From a virus, in IMG/VR virus record IMGVR_UViG_3300048839_001569, positions 1-48,004 of that record: a stretch of 48,004 nt of DNA. The stretch is one strand, 5' to 3'. The position numbers and the translations under genes were made by a program. Positions 32,297 to 41,285 of this stretch are shown in pieces. Below the pieces are notes generated by a model, which did not search any database, was not told the DNA's origin, and worked only from the letters and a program-made list of their open reading frames with translations. Positions within the stretch are counted from its first letter, which is position 1. Each line of letters starts with the position of its first letter.

Positions 32297-32332
32297 AGTC
32301 CTTTTGCGGTTTTTCAATACAATATAATATTG
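32297..32332 (+). promoter_or_regulatory. Late promoter-like element, copy 4
   Basis: AGTCCTTTT (32297-32305), 19 nt, TAATATTG (32325-32332). The -7 box is one base from TAnnTTTG. The protease ATG is 20 nt downstream at 32353. This probably drives the protease and capsid genes. Confidence 0.55.
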
Positions 32333-32352
32333 TGCCATCAATCTGGCGCAAT

Positions 32353-33228
32353 ATGTTGGACCGTGTTTTTGCGATACTTGGCAGTGAATGGCTGATCCAC
32401 CAGGATACAGCCATTTCCTATTTGCCCGTATTGATGGCTTTCATGAAAGGCCAGGACTTCCTTCTCAAAAAGTATGAGGAGAATCCCAATAACGTCTATT
32501 CAAAGGCAACCGGTTCACAAATCTTCACTGCCGGCAGGTGGGACCTCGAAGATCAATCCATGCCTGAAAACAGCGTGGCCATCCTGTCGTTACAGGGCCC
32601 GCTTGGAAATTGGGACTACAGCGATCTGTTCAACTCCCTTCGCAAGGTGAAGATGAACGACCGCATTAACTCCGTGTTGCTTCAGGTCAATTCGCCTGGC
32701 GGGATGATTTCAGGCCTCGAGATGGTCACAAACTCAATCAGCCTGCTGGGAAAACCAACTGTTGTGGTGATCACCGGTATGGCGGCGTCAGCTGCGATGT
32801 GGGTCGCATCTTCGGCTTCATATCGGGTAGCACTGAGCAAGCTTGACCTGGTTGGGTCAATCGGAACAGTATTATCCTTTCGGGACTTTTCCGGTTTGTT
32901 CGAAAAGCTCGGGATCAAGAGTGAAGATGTCTATGCAACCAAGTCAACCCGCAAGAATGAATTCACGCGCCGTTACAAGGATGGAGACACCGAGGCCATG
33001 CAGCAGTTCGTGGACTTCGCAAACGAAGTGTTCCACCAGGCCATCATGAACAACCTTGGCATCAAGGAGGATTCTGAAGCTCTGACCGGCGCCATCTTTT
33101 ACGCTGAAAAGGCGCTGGAGCTCGGGCTGATCAACGAGATTTCATCCCTTGATGCAGCACTGGAAAAAGCCTATCTGTTAGGACTTAAGAATAAAATCAT
33201 TGTTTCATCCAAATCATTAAACTTTTAA
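32353..33228 (+). CDS. S49-family (SppA-like) prohead protease
   Basis: 291 residues from ATG 32353 (MLDRVFAILGSEWLIHQD); a GTG seven codons upstream overlaps the promoter and is unlikely. S49 peptidases use a Ser-Lys dyad. The nucleophile is Ser about 146 in GMAASAAMWVAS, and the general base is probably Lys about 197 in YATKSTRKNEF. NSPGGMISG supplies the oxyanion-hole glycines. There is no signal peptide. Position directly before the capsid gene indicates processing of the scaffold region during prohead maturation. Confidence 0.85.
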   Translation: MLDRVFAILGSEWLIHQDTAISYLPVLMAFMKGQDFLLKKYEENPNNVYSKATGSQIFTAGRWDLEDQSMPENSVAILSLQGPLGNWDYSDLFNSLRKVKMNDRINSVLLQVNSPGGMISGLEMVTNSISLLGKPTVVVITGMAASAAMWVASSASYRVALSKLDLVGSIGTVLSFRDFSGLFEKLGIKSEDVYATKSTRKNEFTRRYKDGDTEAMQQFVDFANEVFHQAIMNNLGIKEDSEALTGAIFYAEKALELGLINEISSLDAALEKAYLLGLKNKIIVSSKSLNF

Positions 33229-33230
33229 CC

Positions 33231-35399
33231 ATGAAAAAACTCACGACCCTCGTCCTTGCATTGCTCGGTATCCAGGCATTTGCGCTGGATAAGGACGGTA
33301 AGGTCCAGATGTCAGACGAGCAAATGCAGACCCTGAAGACCGAATTCGGCGACCAGTTCACCGAAAAGTTCATCCAGGCAGTCAACAAAGACCCACAGGG
33401 CAATGCCACAGATCCCGTGGCCGTGACGGAAATGGTTGAGGCCATGACCGAGCGGCTTCAAACCCTTGCGCTGCAGAACCAGCAGCTCCTTTCGTCCAGA
33501 CAGAAAACGGAATCCGACCTTATGGCTGAAAAAGCCGAGAATACCCGTCTTAATGGTGTGATCACCGAGAAGGATGGAATCATCGCGACCCTGTCGAAAA
33601 AACCCGAAGAAGAACCGCCTGCCAACAACACGAACATGAAAACCGACCCAAAATCCTGGACACCGTCCGGAAAAGATTCCCACCTGTTCGGAATGAGCGG
33701 GATGGGCTTTTTTGCTATCGACGAGGCACACCCGTACAACCGCCGCGCATATGCAGCCATCGCCGCCCAACACGGCCTGGAGATCATTGCCCCCCGTGCC
33801 GCGAGTTCGCTTGACTATTCATCCCTGAAAACCGACCTCGGGGAATACTACCGCGTCCGTAAACAGGAGCGGATTCAGAGTTTCCTCCAGAGCCTTCCCT
33901 CCCTGACCTCCATCTTCCCGCTGGAATCCGGATATCAGGATCAGGCCGCCCTGGTGAACTTCTTCATCACCAATGAGTTTTCCCAGGCTGATTCCACTGC
34001 CCTTGGCAGTTCATTCGACAACGTGGTCAAAGGCGCGTACAAGTTCGAGCCTGAAGTGCTGACCATGTACGACGTGATGTTCGCCCACAAGTTCACCCAG
34101 CTCAAGGAGCTCGAAAAGAACTGGCTGGGATACCTCAACCGCGAAGGATCATCCACCATGAAGTGGTCGTTCATCGAGTTCATTCTCGTTGAAACAGCCA
34201 AAAAGCTCAAGAACGAGCAGGAGCTTCGCCGCATCCGCGGGATCCGCAAGAACCCGACTGTCAACGTTGCCGGTTCCTCGATGCAGGCTGCAAATGGTCT
34301 GATGAAGTTCATCAAGAACCAGATCGCAGCTTTCAAAATCAAGCCCTTCGCCATGGGTGAATGGACATCTTCGACTATTGCCGCCTATGTGGCTGACGGA
34401 ACGAAGCTGGTTCCGGAAGTTCTCCGGGATTCTGGCCGTGTGGTACTCTACATGAGCACCGACGCCCTGAGCGATTACCACAAAAATCTCGAAACGCTCT
34501 ATGGCGTGAACCAGGACTACAAGCCGAACCTCTCCTACGTGAAGGAGTATCCATCCGTGAAGATCGTTACGGTACCGAACATGGCGCCCTCCAAGCGCAT
34601 GATCTGGACCATCGAGGGCAACATTGCCCTGTTCGAGGATCAGCCCGGTGAGATGCTCAACTTCAACATCGAGCAGCAGGACTGGAGCCTGAAGGTTTGG
34701 TCGAACTGGCGTGAATCCGTATGGGCCTACATGGTAGGACGCAAGTACTCATCTGATGCCGAGATGCCGGACGATTACTCAACCCAGCTGATCTTCTGCA
34801 ACGATGTGGATGAGCCTGCCGATTTCTACATCGCCATGGATGCCAATGACACCACCCCATCGGTGGCAAATCATACCTCCCTGGTGACTGTCGCCAATTC
34901 ACAGGCCACTGCCATCACCGACATCGATGATGCGGCCGTTGGTCAGGAGATCAGGCTGAAGTGTGGTAATTCCACAAACGCTTCCACCATTGCAGCCAGC
35001 GGAAAGTTCTCCCTGCTGACCGCGGCATGGAATCCTTCGGTGGGAGATGTGCTCTATCTGAAGAAACGTTCCGATGGCAAGTTCATCGAGCTCAAGCGCG
35101 AGAACGTGACCAGCACCGCCATTGCCTTCACTGCCAATGACACCACCCCGAGCGTAACCGGTGGCGATAAGTTCATCACTGTTGCCAACTCCGGCGCCAC
35201 CGCCATCACCAACTTCGACGATGCAGTCACCGGCAAGGTGTACACCATCTACGGAGGATCCAGCACCAACGCTGCAACAATTGCCAACAGCGGCAACTTC
35301 GTGCTGACCGCGGCAATGACCCTGAGCGCAGGTACCTGGATCACCCTGCAGAAATCTGCATCCGATTCCAAGTTCTACGAAATCAGCCGCAGCGCATAG
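33231..35399 (+). CDS. Major capsid protein with N-terminal scaffold region and C-terminal repeated domain
   Basis: 722 residues. The first 20 (MKKLTTLVLALLGIQAFALD) look like a signal peptide, but the helical, acidic region up to about 130 suggests an internal scaffold removed by the S49 protease. Residues about 135-520 are the capsid body (from about MGFFAIDEAHPYN onward). The last 190 hold two tandem copies of a domain of about 90 residues, each beginning NDTTPSV and with STNA.TIA.SG in the middle. The same kind of domain ends the next gene. Decoration of the capsid surface is a reasonable inference. It starts 2 nt after the protease stop. Confidence 0.75.
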   Translation: MKKLTTLVLALLGIQAFALDKDGKVQMSDEQMQTLKTEFGDQFTEKFIQAVNKDPQGNATDPVAVTEMVEAMTERLQTLALQNQQLLSSRQKTESDLMAEKAENTRLNGVITEKDGIIATLSKKPEEEPPANNTNMKTDPKSWTPSGKDSHLFGMSGMGFFAIDEAHPYNRRAYAAIAAQHGLEIIAPRAASSLDYSSLKTDLGEYYRVRKQERIQSFLQSLPSLTSIFPLESGYQDQAALVNFFITNEFSQADSTALGSSFDNVVKGAYKFEPEVLTMYDVMFAHKFTQLKELEKNWLGYLNREGSSTMKWSFIEFILVETAKKLKNEQELRRIRGIRKNPTVNVAGSSMQAANGLMKFIKNQIAAFKIKPFAMGEWTSSTIAAYVADGTKLVPEVLRDSGRVVLYMSTDALSDYHKNLETLYGVNQDYKPNLSYVKEYPSVKIVTVPNMAPSKRMIWTIEGNIALFEDQPGEMLNFNIEQQDWSLKVWSNWRESVWAYMVGRKYSSDAEMPDDYSTQLIFCNDVDEPADFYIAMDANDTTPSVANHTSLVTVANSQATAITDIDDAAVGQEIRLKCGNSTNASTIAASGKFSLLTAAWNPSVGDVLYLKKRSDGKFIELKRENVTSTAIAFTANDTTPSVTGGDKFITVANSGATAITNFDDAVTGKVYTIYGGSSTNAATIANSGNFVLTAAMTLSAGTWITLQKSASDSKFYEISRSA

Positions 35400-35400
35400 A

Positions 35401-35443
35401 GCCGAACGGGGAAGGCGTCTGACCTGAGCGCCTTCCCCACGGC
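35401..35443 (+). other. Strong hairpin after the capsid gene
   Basis: GGGGAAGGCG (35408-35417) pairs with CGCCTTCCCC (35429-35438), a perfect 10-bp stem extended outward by GCC/GGC. There is no T tract, so it probably stabilises or processes the capsid mRNA rather than ending it. Confidence 0.6.
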
Positions 35444-35479
35444 TTATGCCAGTCTTAACAATCAACCAACAAAAAAGTC

Positions 35480-36292
35480 ATGACTTACGTAAAAGTTGAT
35501 ATCGCGAAGCCCGGAGACAACAAAGGAGTGGGCGGCGACAAAAAGGACAAAATCATCATCATTGACACGGACGACATCCAGACCATGCCTTCGCGGGATG
35601 GTAACGGTATTGTCATCGTGGACGACATCGTGATGAAGGAAGGAACATACATGACCAAAGTGTATGCAACCCTTGATTCGATAAAAACAGGCGCCGATTC
35701 AGAAGGCGATCCTGACGCAAAGGGCGTCATGCAGAACGTTGAATTCTCGCACCCGGGCGACAGCCAGGAGATCAGGGAATTCCGCGCGAACTGGATGAAC
35801 AAGAACATGCTCATCATCGTTGAGCGTTGTTCATCGACCATCAAAAACCTCTTTGGAACCCCCTGCGCCCCGATGCAGATGGTCTATAAGGCCGAGGATG
35901 ACAAGGATAAGAACAAAACAACGTTCACCTTCAAGTCAACCCAGAAAGGCCCCGACATTGCCATCTACGAAGGAACCCTTACCCTCAGCTCACCGGTTGC
36001 AACCGTTGCCGCAAATGCCACATCGGTTAACCTGGCATCCGGCCCCGGCCGTTACCAGCTGACCAGTGGAACCTCTGCAGCTGCGACCATCACTACCTGC
36101 TCCAATGCAGTGGATGACATGGTCTTTACACTGGTTGGATCGGGAGGCGCGTACCCCTCGACAATCACAGGTACTGACTTCCTGCTGAGTGAGGGAACCG
36201 CATGGAGCGCCATCGCCGGAGCAGAGATCACCTTCAAGGCGTTCAAGTCCGGAGCCAGCGCGTGGAAGTTCATCGAGCTGAGCCGCAAGTAG
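35480..36292 (+). CDS. Major tail tube-like protein with C-terminal added domain
   Basis: 270 residues. The body (about 1-175) is beta-rich and charged (DKIIIIDTDDIQTMPSRDGN; EFRANWMNKNMLIIVERC) and fits the tail tube protein that normally follows the capsid in this kind of phage. The last 90 residues (from about TLTLSSPVATVAANATSVNL, ending WKFIELSRK) echo the repeated C-terminal domains of the capsid. It is followed by a strong terminator. A capsid-associated role cannot be excluded. Confidence 0.55.
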   Translation: MTYVKVDIAKPGDNKGVGGDKKDKIIIIDTDDIQTMPSRDGNGIVIVDDIVMKEGTYMTKVYATLDSIKTGADSEGDPDAKGVMQNVEFSHPGDSQEIREFRANWMNKNMLIIVERCSSTIKNLFGTPCAPMQMVYKAEDDKDKNKTTFTFKSTQKGPDIAIYEGTLTLSSPVATVAANATSVNLASGPGRYQLTSGTSAAATITTCSNAVDDMVFTLVGSGGAYPSTITGTDFLLSEGTAWSAIAGAEITFKAFKSGASAWKFIELSRK

Positions 36293-36323
36293 CATACCCG
36301 TTTCTCTGTTTCATAGGTGACCA

Positions 36324-36358
36324 AACGTCGGGGACTTGTTTCCCGGCGTTTTTTTTTG
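36324..36358 (+). terminator. Intrinsic terminator of the capsid-tube operon
   Basis: AACGTCGGG (36324-36332) pairs with CCCGGCGTT (36342-36350), 9 bp including one G-U, followed by 9 T. The next late promoter-like element begins at its last T. Confidence 0.8.
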
Positions 36359-36392
36359 TCCTTTTCACTTGTGGAATGTGGCTATATGTTTG
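36357..36392 (+). promoter_or_regulatory. Late promoter-like element, copy 5
   Basis: TGTCCTTTT (36357-36365), 19 nt, TATGTTTG (36385-36392), a perfect -7 box. It overlaps the end of a terminator and lies 31 nt before ATG 36424. It probably drives the packaging operon. Confidence 0.65.
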
Positions 36393-36423
36393 CCGCCTCA
36401 TTCAATGTGATAAAATATTCATC

Positions 36424-36744
36424 ATGAAAAGCAAGATCGAAGCCTACTTCAAACATGACCGCACATACCGTAACGGTGTGAACCTTATTCTGGAGTTCTC
36501 TCCGAACATCGCCATCAAGCGCCAGTTGAACGTTCAGCCCGAGAGCTCATACATGACCGGGATTGTCTTTGAAGAGCTCAGAAGACTGGCCGGAATTACC
36601 AGGCAGCAGCTGGATGATATCCTTCAGCTACCGGTAGCCCCTGTTCAGCCTGAGCAGGCAGTTGAGCCCGCACAGGAACCTGTGCAAGACCAGGAATCAG
36701 AAGATGATCCTGCCCAGGAAAAAAAAGGGCGCCGCAAAAAGTAA
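36424..36744 (+). CDS. Small phage protein with disordered acidic tail
   Basis: 106 residues from ATG 36424; an open frame upstream crosses the terminator and is not a start. Residues 1-60 are a mixed fold (KSKIEAYFKHDRTYRNGVNL). The last 40 are Gln/Glu/Pro-rich and end in a basic KKGRRKK. The pattern suggests a small scaffold or adaptor. It leads the terminase operon. No family is recognised. Confidence 0.5.
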   Translation: MKSKIEAYFKHDRTYRNGVNLILEFSPNIAIKRQLNVQPESSYMTGIVFEELRRLAGITRQQLDDILQLPVAPVQPEQAVEPAQEPVQDQESEDDPAQEKKGRRKK

Positions 36745-36791
36745 ACCTGAACTCAGTACCGGCATTCCGGATCAGAGAGGAATTCCCGTTT

Positions 36792-37226
36792 TTGCGGCTG
36801 TCAACCTGCCCGGCTGAGTTGAAGATTTTAGTAGCTGACATGCTCACGGCCTACGATACCTATCGTAAAAGCCATGAGCTTTTGTTCGTTGCATCTGATC
36901 GTGAGCAGCTTGACCAGGCGACCAGGGCAACGGTTGAAAATTTCCTTGAAAACAGAGCGATCTGGAGGGAGCTTTTTCATTATCGCGAGAAAAATTCACT
37001 TTTAGGGAAACATCCCATCTTCTCCTGGATGAAAAAGCAGGAAGAGATCAGGCGGCTACGGATCCCCGAACTGGTCAAGCGCAAGATCAGGCTGGAGAAT
37101 AACCTGATCCGTCTGAGGTCAAAGATCAGAACTCAGCCCGATAATCCCAATACGATGAAACGTAAATCCATTATTGCTTCTCATCAGCGTGAGCTTGCAG
37201 AAGTAAACCGGCTTCTTTCTATATGA
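36792..37226 (+). CDS. Coiled-coil phage protein, possible non-ATG start
   Basis: 144 residues from TTG 36792, or 129 from ATG 36837. The frame stays open and protein-like upstream to about 36747 (NSVPAFRIREEFPFLRL leading into STCPAELKILVADM), so translation could begin at CTG 36747. Two helical regions follow, with a basic coiled coil (KRKIRLENNLIRLRSKIRTQ). The stop overlaps the next ATG. I recall similar proteins next to terminase genes in Bacteroidota phages. A role in packaging is possible. Confidence 0.5.
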   Translation: MRLSTCPAELKILVADMLTAYDTYRKSHELLFVASDREQLDQATRATVENFLENRAIWRELFHYREKNSLLGKHPIFSWMKKQEEIRRLRIPELVKRKIRLENNLIRLRSKIRTQPDNPNTMKRKSIIASHQRELAEVNRLLSI

Positions 37227-37813
37227 AATACTTCTCCCTAGACGACCTTGAAGACCCGGTGGAAGAAAAGCCATCCACCTCGGGAATCCATGTCGAAAAA
37301 TTCCTTCAGCTTCATGAAGAGAAGATATCTTCAGTCAAGGAATTAACCGGACGCCTGCCCCTGCCGGGTGAAATTTACTTTTTATGGACTGTGAAATCTT
37401 TCAATGCCTTCACCTTCATTCCCCAGATCATCCGGGAGCATGGAGTGATCGACGAACTGATCCTCTCTACCTATTCGATCAATATCCGGATCATCGATGC
37501 CCTGGCGAGGCTGATCGATAAAAAACTGATTCATCAGGTCTCTATGATCATCAGCGATTCGATCAAGACCCGGCTGCCAAAAGTCTATGATCACCTCATG
37601 GTGCTGGTGGAGCAGAAACCGGTCCGCGTCCGGTACGCCTGGACACATGCCAAGATCTCCCTGATCAGATCAGGGGAAAATTATTATGATGTGGAAGGAT
37701 CAGGCAACTGGGGTGAAAATGCAATGCACGAGCAGTATATCATAATCAACTCGAAAAAAACTTTTGAATTCAGAAAAAAAGAGATCAATGGAATTAACGC
37801 CATCGCAGTATAA
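37223..37813 (+). CDS. PLD-superfamily-like protein next to terminase
   Basis: 196 residues. The C-terminal 60 residues carry an HKD-like pattern: HAKISLIRSGENYY (about 142), then EGSGNWGENAMHEQ, where H-x-K, GSGN and E match the phospholipase D/nuclease family. Only one HKD copy is present, so a dimer would be needed. The N-terminal half resembles an alpha/beta domain (FNAFTFIPQIIREHGVIDEL, then ILSTYSINIRIIDALA). It overlaps the small terminase start. A DNA-processing role in packaging or host DNA attack is inferred. Confidence 0.6.
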   Translation: MKYFSLDDLEDPVEEKPSTSGIHVEKFLQLHEEKISSVKELTGRLPLPGEIYFLWTVKSFNAFTFIPQIIREHGVIDELILSTYSINIRIIDALARLIDKKLIHQVSMIISDSIKTRLPKVYDHLMVLVEQKPVRVRYAWTHAKISLIRSGENYYDVEGSGNWGENAMHEQYIIINSKKTFEFRKKEINGINAIAV

Positions 37814-38684
37814 AGAGATCGAAACTCTCTCTGCCATTAACTACTCGGTGAAACAGATCGCCATGTACCTTGATGTCGATCACAAACTCTTCGCCAGAGA
37901 GTTCTACAACATGGATTCGAAGGTCCGCTACCATTATGAACGTGGCCGGCTGGTCGCCCAGGCTGAGATCGACAAGGCCAACCTCAAACGGGCCAAGGAT
38001 GGAAATCTTACCTCCATCCAGCAGTGGAAGAAGGATTCCACATACCACAAAATCGACAACCTCAAAAAACAGACCTTTTACGACGAGGAGAAAACTGACT
38101 ACGAGAACCTTCAGGCCCTCATCGAAAAAGGCCAGGTTAAAAACCTGCCTGATACGCTGGTTGTCTATTACGAGCAGATCGATTTCATCCGGTGCCTCTA
38201 TAACAAATACGAGAGCAAAAGCTACATCGTCAACGCGGTGGTAAAACAGTGGCCGATGCTTTCAAAGATCAACGCCACCAACCTCTATTACGAGACACTC
38301 AATTTCTTCAACCTTGACAACCAGGTTAAAGTTGAAGCCTGGGCAAATATTTACGCTGACAAGCTGGACAATATGGCCCGGATATGTTTCGAGCTCAATG
38401 ACTTTGAAACAGCCAGGAGGCTCACCATGGATGCTGCCGAGCTTCGTGGTGTTGGAAAGGAGAAACCGCCCGAAGTTCCGGATGAACTTCTGGACCGCAG
38501 GCCGGTATTCTATACCATCCGCAGCGAAGATATCGGCATTCCCCGGGAAGACCGTAACAAACTCGCTGCCTTTATCGATGCGCTTGAGGTGACCGAACGG
38601 GAGAAAACCCGTCTCAAACGTGAAGCCCTCATTGAAGATGTACCCTATGAAGCCGTGACCGATGAGCCGAAAGATAACAAGTGA
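37788..38684 (+). CDS. Terminase small subunit (putative)
   Basis: 298 residues from ATG 37788 (MELTPSQYKEIETLSAINYS); an in-frame TTG 8 codons earlier is less likely. The N-terminal 60 residues form a helix-turn-helix-like region (SVKQIAMYLDVDHKLFAREF) as in DNA-recognition domains of small terminases. The rest is helical. It overlaps the large terminase gene by 23 nt, the usual arrangement. It is longer than many small subunits, so extra functions are possible. The assignment rests mainly on position and the HTH-like N terminus. Confidence 0.65.
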   Translation: MELTPSQYKEIETLSAINYSVKQIAMYLDVDHKLFAREFYNMDSKVRYHYERGRLVAQAEIDKANLKRAKDGNLTSIQQWKKDSTYHKIDNLKKQTFYDEEKTDYENLQALIEKGQVKNLPDTLVVYYEQIDFIRCLYNKYESKSYIVNAVVKQWPMLSKINATNLYYETLNFFNLDNQVKVEAWANIYADKLDNMARICFELNDFETARRLTMDAAELRGVGKEKPPEVPDELLDRRPVFYTIRSEDIGIPREDRNKLAAFIDALEVTEREKTRLKREALIEDVPYEAVTDEPKDNK

Positions 38685-40344
38685 GCAGGCCGATATCCGG
38701 TATTCCAACTGGATATCCACCCTGGTTGATCTGATCAAACCGGCCAACCTCTATTTTTTTGGAGGCCGCGGAACTGCCAAAAGCACGGAAATCCTTGCAA
38801 AAAGGTCAATCGATGTGATCTATGATATGCCCAGGGCCAGCTTTGCTTTTGTTTCAGATACCTATGTCAACCTGATGACCAACATTATCCCGGCCATCCT
38901 GGTCGGATGGGAGGGGAGAATGAAGTTTCTGGAAAACTATCATTTCGTGGTTGACCAGCCGCCGCCGTCACATTGGAAAAGACCGCTGATCAAAACCTTT
39001 TCCTACAAACACACCATCTCAACCTTCAATGGTTGTAAATTCTTTCTCACATCGCTTGACCGGCCATCGGCCAATGCAGGGATTTCAGTTGTCCACCATT
39101 TCGGGGATGAAGCCAAGTACCTTCAGTGGGACAAACTCAACAAACTGTTTCCAACCCTTCGTGGTGATCACAATCTCTACGGCCACTCCCATTACTTCAT
39201 GGGCCAGACCTTCTGTAGTGACATGGCCGATCCCACGGTAGGGGAAAGCGACTGGATGCTGCGCATGGAGGAAAAGATGGATAAACAGAGGATCCAGCTG
39301 ATCATCCAGACAGCGTTAATCCTCAACGAGATCAACCTGGAGCTCTACCAGGCACAGCTGGATCATGTCGATGACCGCACCCTTGAAAACATCCGGAGAA
39401 AAAAGGTCCGCTGGGAGGAACGCATCCGCAAAATACGCCAGGACAGCACATTCTTCTATATCGTCAGCTCATTTGCCAATGCAGATATCCTTACCCTGAA
39501 GTATTTCGAGAACCTGCTATCTACCCTCACCTTCGAAGAGTTCAAGACTGCAGTGCTCTCGATCCGCAAATCCCTGGAGAAGGGCGCAAGGTTCTACGGC
39601 GCCTTGTGTGAAAAGCACTTCTACCTTGATGGTTATGACTACGAGTACTACGATAAGTTCGGTATCCGTGACAACATCACCCAGACTTCCCAGGGATTGC
39701 GACACATCCTGCATGACCGCCCCCTGGAGGGCGGATTCGATGCAGGCAATATGATGTCGCTGGTTATCGGGCAGGAGAATGGCAATACATTCCGTGTCCT
39801 GAAAGGATTGTACACCATTACCCCGGAATGGATCAGGGAGCTGGGGGATAAGTTCATAACATTCTTTGGCCCTCACAAACGTAAGGTACTGCATCTCTAT
39901 CATGACCGCTCTACCAATGCATACCGCAAGAGCGGGCGGGACTTTGCCACGCAGCTCAAGCATGACATAGAGTTCGACCGCAATGGCAACCGCACAGGAT
40001 GGATGGTACAGCTCATGAGTGTGGGACAGGGCAACATCACCCACGCTGATGAGTTCAACCTGATGAACATCATGATGGGTGAGAAGGATAACCGATTGCC
40101 ACGCCTGCTGATCGATCAGTTCGAGTGTAAGGAGCTTAAGAGCCAGCTCGAGGTCACACCCGTAACCAAGTCAACCAAGGGCGAGATACAGAAGGTCAAG
40201 GCAGGGGATAAGCTTATTGCATCCCGTTTGGCCATGGAATCTACCAACTTCACAGATGCATTCAAGTATCTGTTGTGCAGGCCTAAGTGGCTGGCCATAG
40301 CCAGGCAGAAGAAGGCCATCACGTTCAATTCCCTCAACAGTTAA
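38662..40344 (+). CDS. Terminase large subunit
   Basis: 560 residues. It is the ATPase-nuclease that packages DNA. The Walker A motif is FGGRGTAKST (about 33-42), with the acidic FGDEAKYL at about 147-154 and a nuclease-type GGFDAGNMMS near residue 360. The later HDRSTNAYRKSG and GDKLIASRLAMEST fit the nuclease domain. The start ATG lies inside the small subunit gene. It is followed by a strong hairpin at 40357-40378. On a circular map the accessory region and then the portal gene follow. Confidence 0.88.
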   Translation: MSRKITSEQADIRYSNWISTLVDLIKPANLYFFGGRGTAKSTEILAKRSIDVIYDMPRASFAFVSDTYVNLMTNIIPAILVGWEGRMKFLENYHFVVDQPPPSHWKRPLIKTFSYKHTISTFNGCKFFLTSLDRPSANAGISVVHHFGDEAKYLQWDKLNKLFPTLRGDHNLYGHSHYFMGQTFCSDMADPTVGESDWMLRMEEKMDKQRIQLIIQTALILNEINLELYQAQLDHVDDRTLENIRRKKVRWEERIRKIRQDSTFFYIVSSFANADILTLKYFENLLSTLTFEEFKTAVLSIRKSLEKGARFYGALCEKHFYLDGYDYEYYDKFGIRDNITQTSQGLRHILHDRPLEGGFDAGNMMSLVIGQENGNTFRVLKGLYTITPEWIRELGDKFITFFGPHKRKVLHLYHDRSTNAYRKSGRDFATQLKHDIEFDRNGNRTGWMVQLMSVGQGNITHADEFNLMNIMMGEKDNRLPRLLIDQFECKELKSQLEVTPVTKSTKGEIQKVKAGDKLIASRLAMESTNFTDAFKYLLCRPKWLAIARQKKAITFNSLNS

Positions 40345-40356
40345 CCACAATGCACA

Positions 40357-40378
40357 CAGAACCCCTTGCGGGGCTCTG
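40357..40378 (+). terminator. Hairpin after the terminase gene
   Basis: CAGA and CCCC pair with GGGG and TCTG around TTGC, with one mismatch in the stem. It lies 13 nt past the terminase stop but lacks a T run, so termination may be imperfect or may need a factor. Confidence 0.4.
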
Positions 40379-41285
40379 TAACAGGTGGGATATTCCCAAA
40401 GTGTCTGTGCATGTGTGGGACTTTTTCCGCCTGCACAGGGCCGCGCTCATATATCCGGCCCTGAAAAATCAATGAACGTGCCTGTCTGATGCCGGGCAGG
40501 TCGGCGGAGCGGGGACTTTGTCCCCGGGGGGAAAAGAAAAAAGAAGGTTTAAGGGCTGAAACCCTTATTAATTAAGGATTTCAGTAAAATATTTTACCTT
40601 ATTTGTTGTGTGTTTTTGGGCAAATGTTCACAAAAATGGACTTCTTTTTTCTTTGTTACTATGTGACAAAGAAAAAAGAAGCAAAAAAGAAAGCACAAAG
40701 GGGCTGCTTTTTGCGACAAAAAGCAAGCAAAAGCCAACGCACAGCGCGATATAAATGCCATAATCCCGGCCTTTTTTTTATTTTGGTCATCAAATGGTGT
40801 TCACTCCCAAAGCGGTTTCCGGTTTGTAACGGCTCTGTTTTCGGGGATGCCCGGTCGCCTTGTCCGGCTTTTTGTCACGGTCTTTTTTTCGGGCCTGCTG
40901 ATGGCGGATTTCCATTTTTCCCGTGGTTTTTCACCAGTGTTAACATACCTGTATCATTGCCAACCGTGGTGGTTGGCCAGTGGCAACCCTTGCAGGTAAA
41001 CGGCCATTGTCTTTTCGGTATGCCGGGGATGTCTCCTTTTGGGCGACCATGCTGATCTGCCGGCACGGCCTGTTTTCTTCCGATGGTGTTTTTACGTTTT
41101 CAAGGACTGTGTTTGAGGTCTAATTCTATGCTAAGTTATCGGCCCATTCCAGGGTGAAAGCGCTGCTCATTCAAGGATTTTCCCGGCATATCCTCATTTC
41201 TTTCCGGTATTCCAGTTCCTCCTTGAGTGCCCCTCCATGTTCCTGATTTCACTTGCATATAATTTAACCCTCTAAAAACACAGTC
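40379..41285. other. Long non-coding region with inverted repeats
   Basis: About 900 nt with no convincing gene on either strand; short open frames here have no recognisable protein character. Inverted repeats include GGGGAC/GTCCCC near 40520, a 16-bp perfect one (40641-40656 with 40666-40681, 9-nt loop), and TGCTTTTTG/CAAAAAGCA at 40705-40725. The part from about 40740 to 41250 is T-rich on the plus strand with no clear promoter. It may hold a small RNA, a decayed gene or a packaging site. I see no more in it. Confidence 0.5.

Noticed and set aside
33231-33290. Signal peptide on the capsid protein
   Set aside because: It has hydrophobic signal-like residues, but the protein is clearly the capsid next to an S49 protease, and its first 130 residues fit a scaffold that is cleaved. 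Export is unlikely.
40603-41055. 150-codon open frame in the gap after the terminase
   Set aside because: It is low-complexity at its start (Lys-rich from an inverted repeat) and Cys/Phe/Pro-rich later, with no promoter or start context. It looks non-coding.
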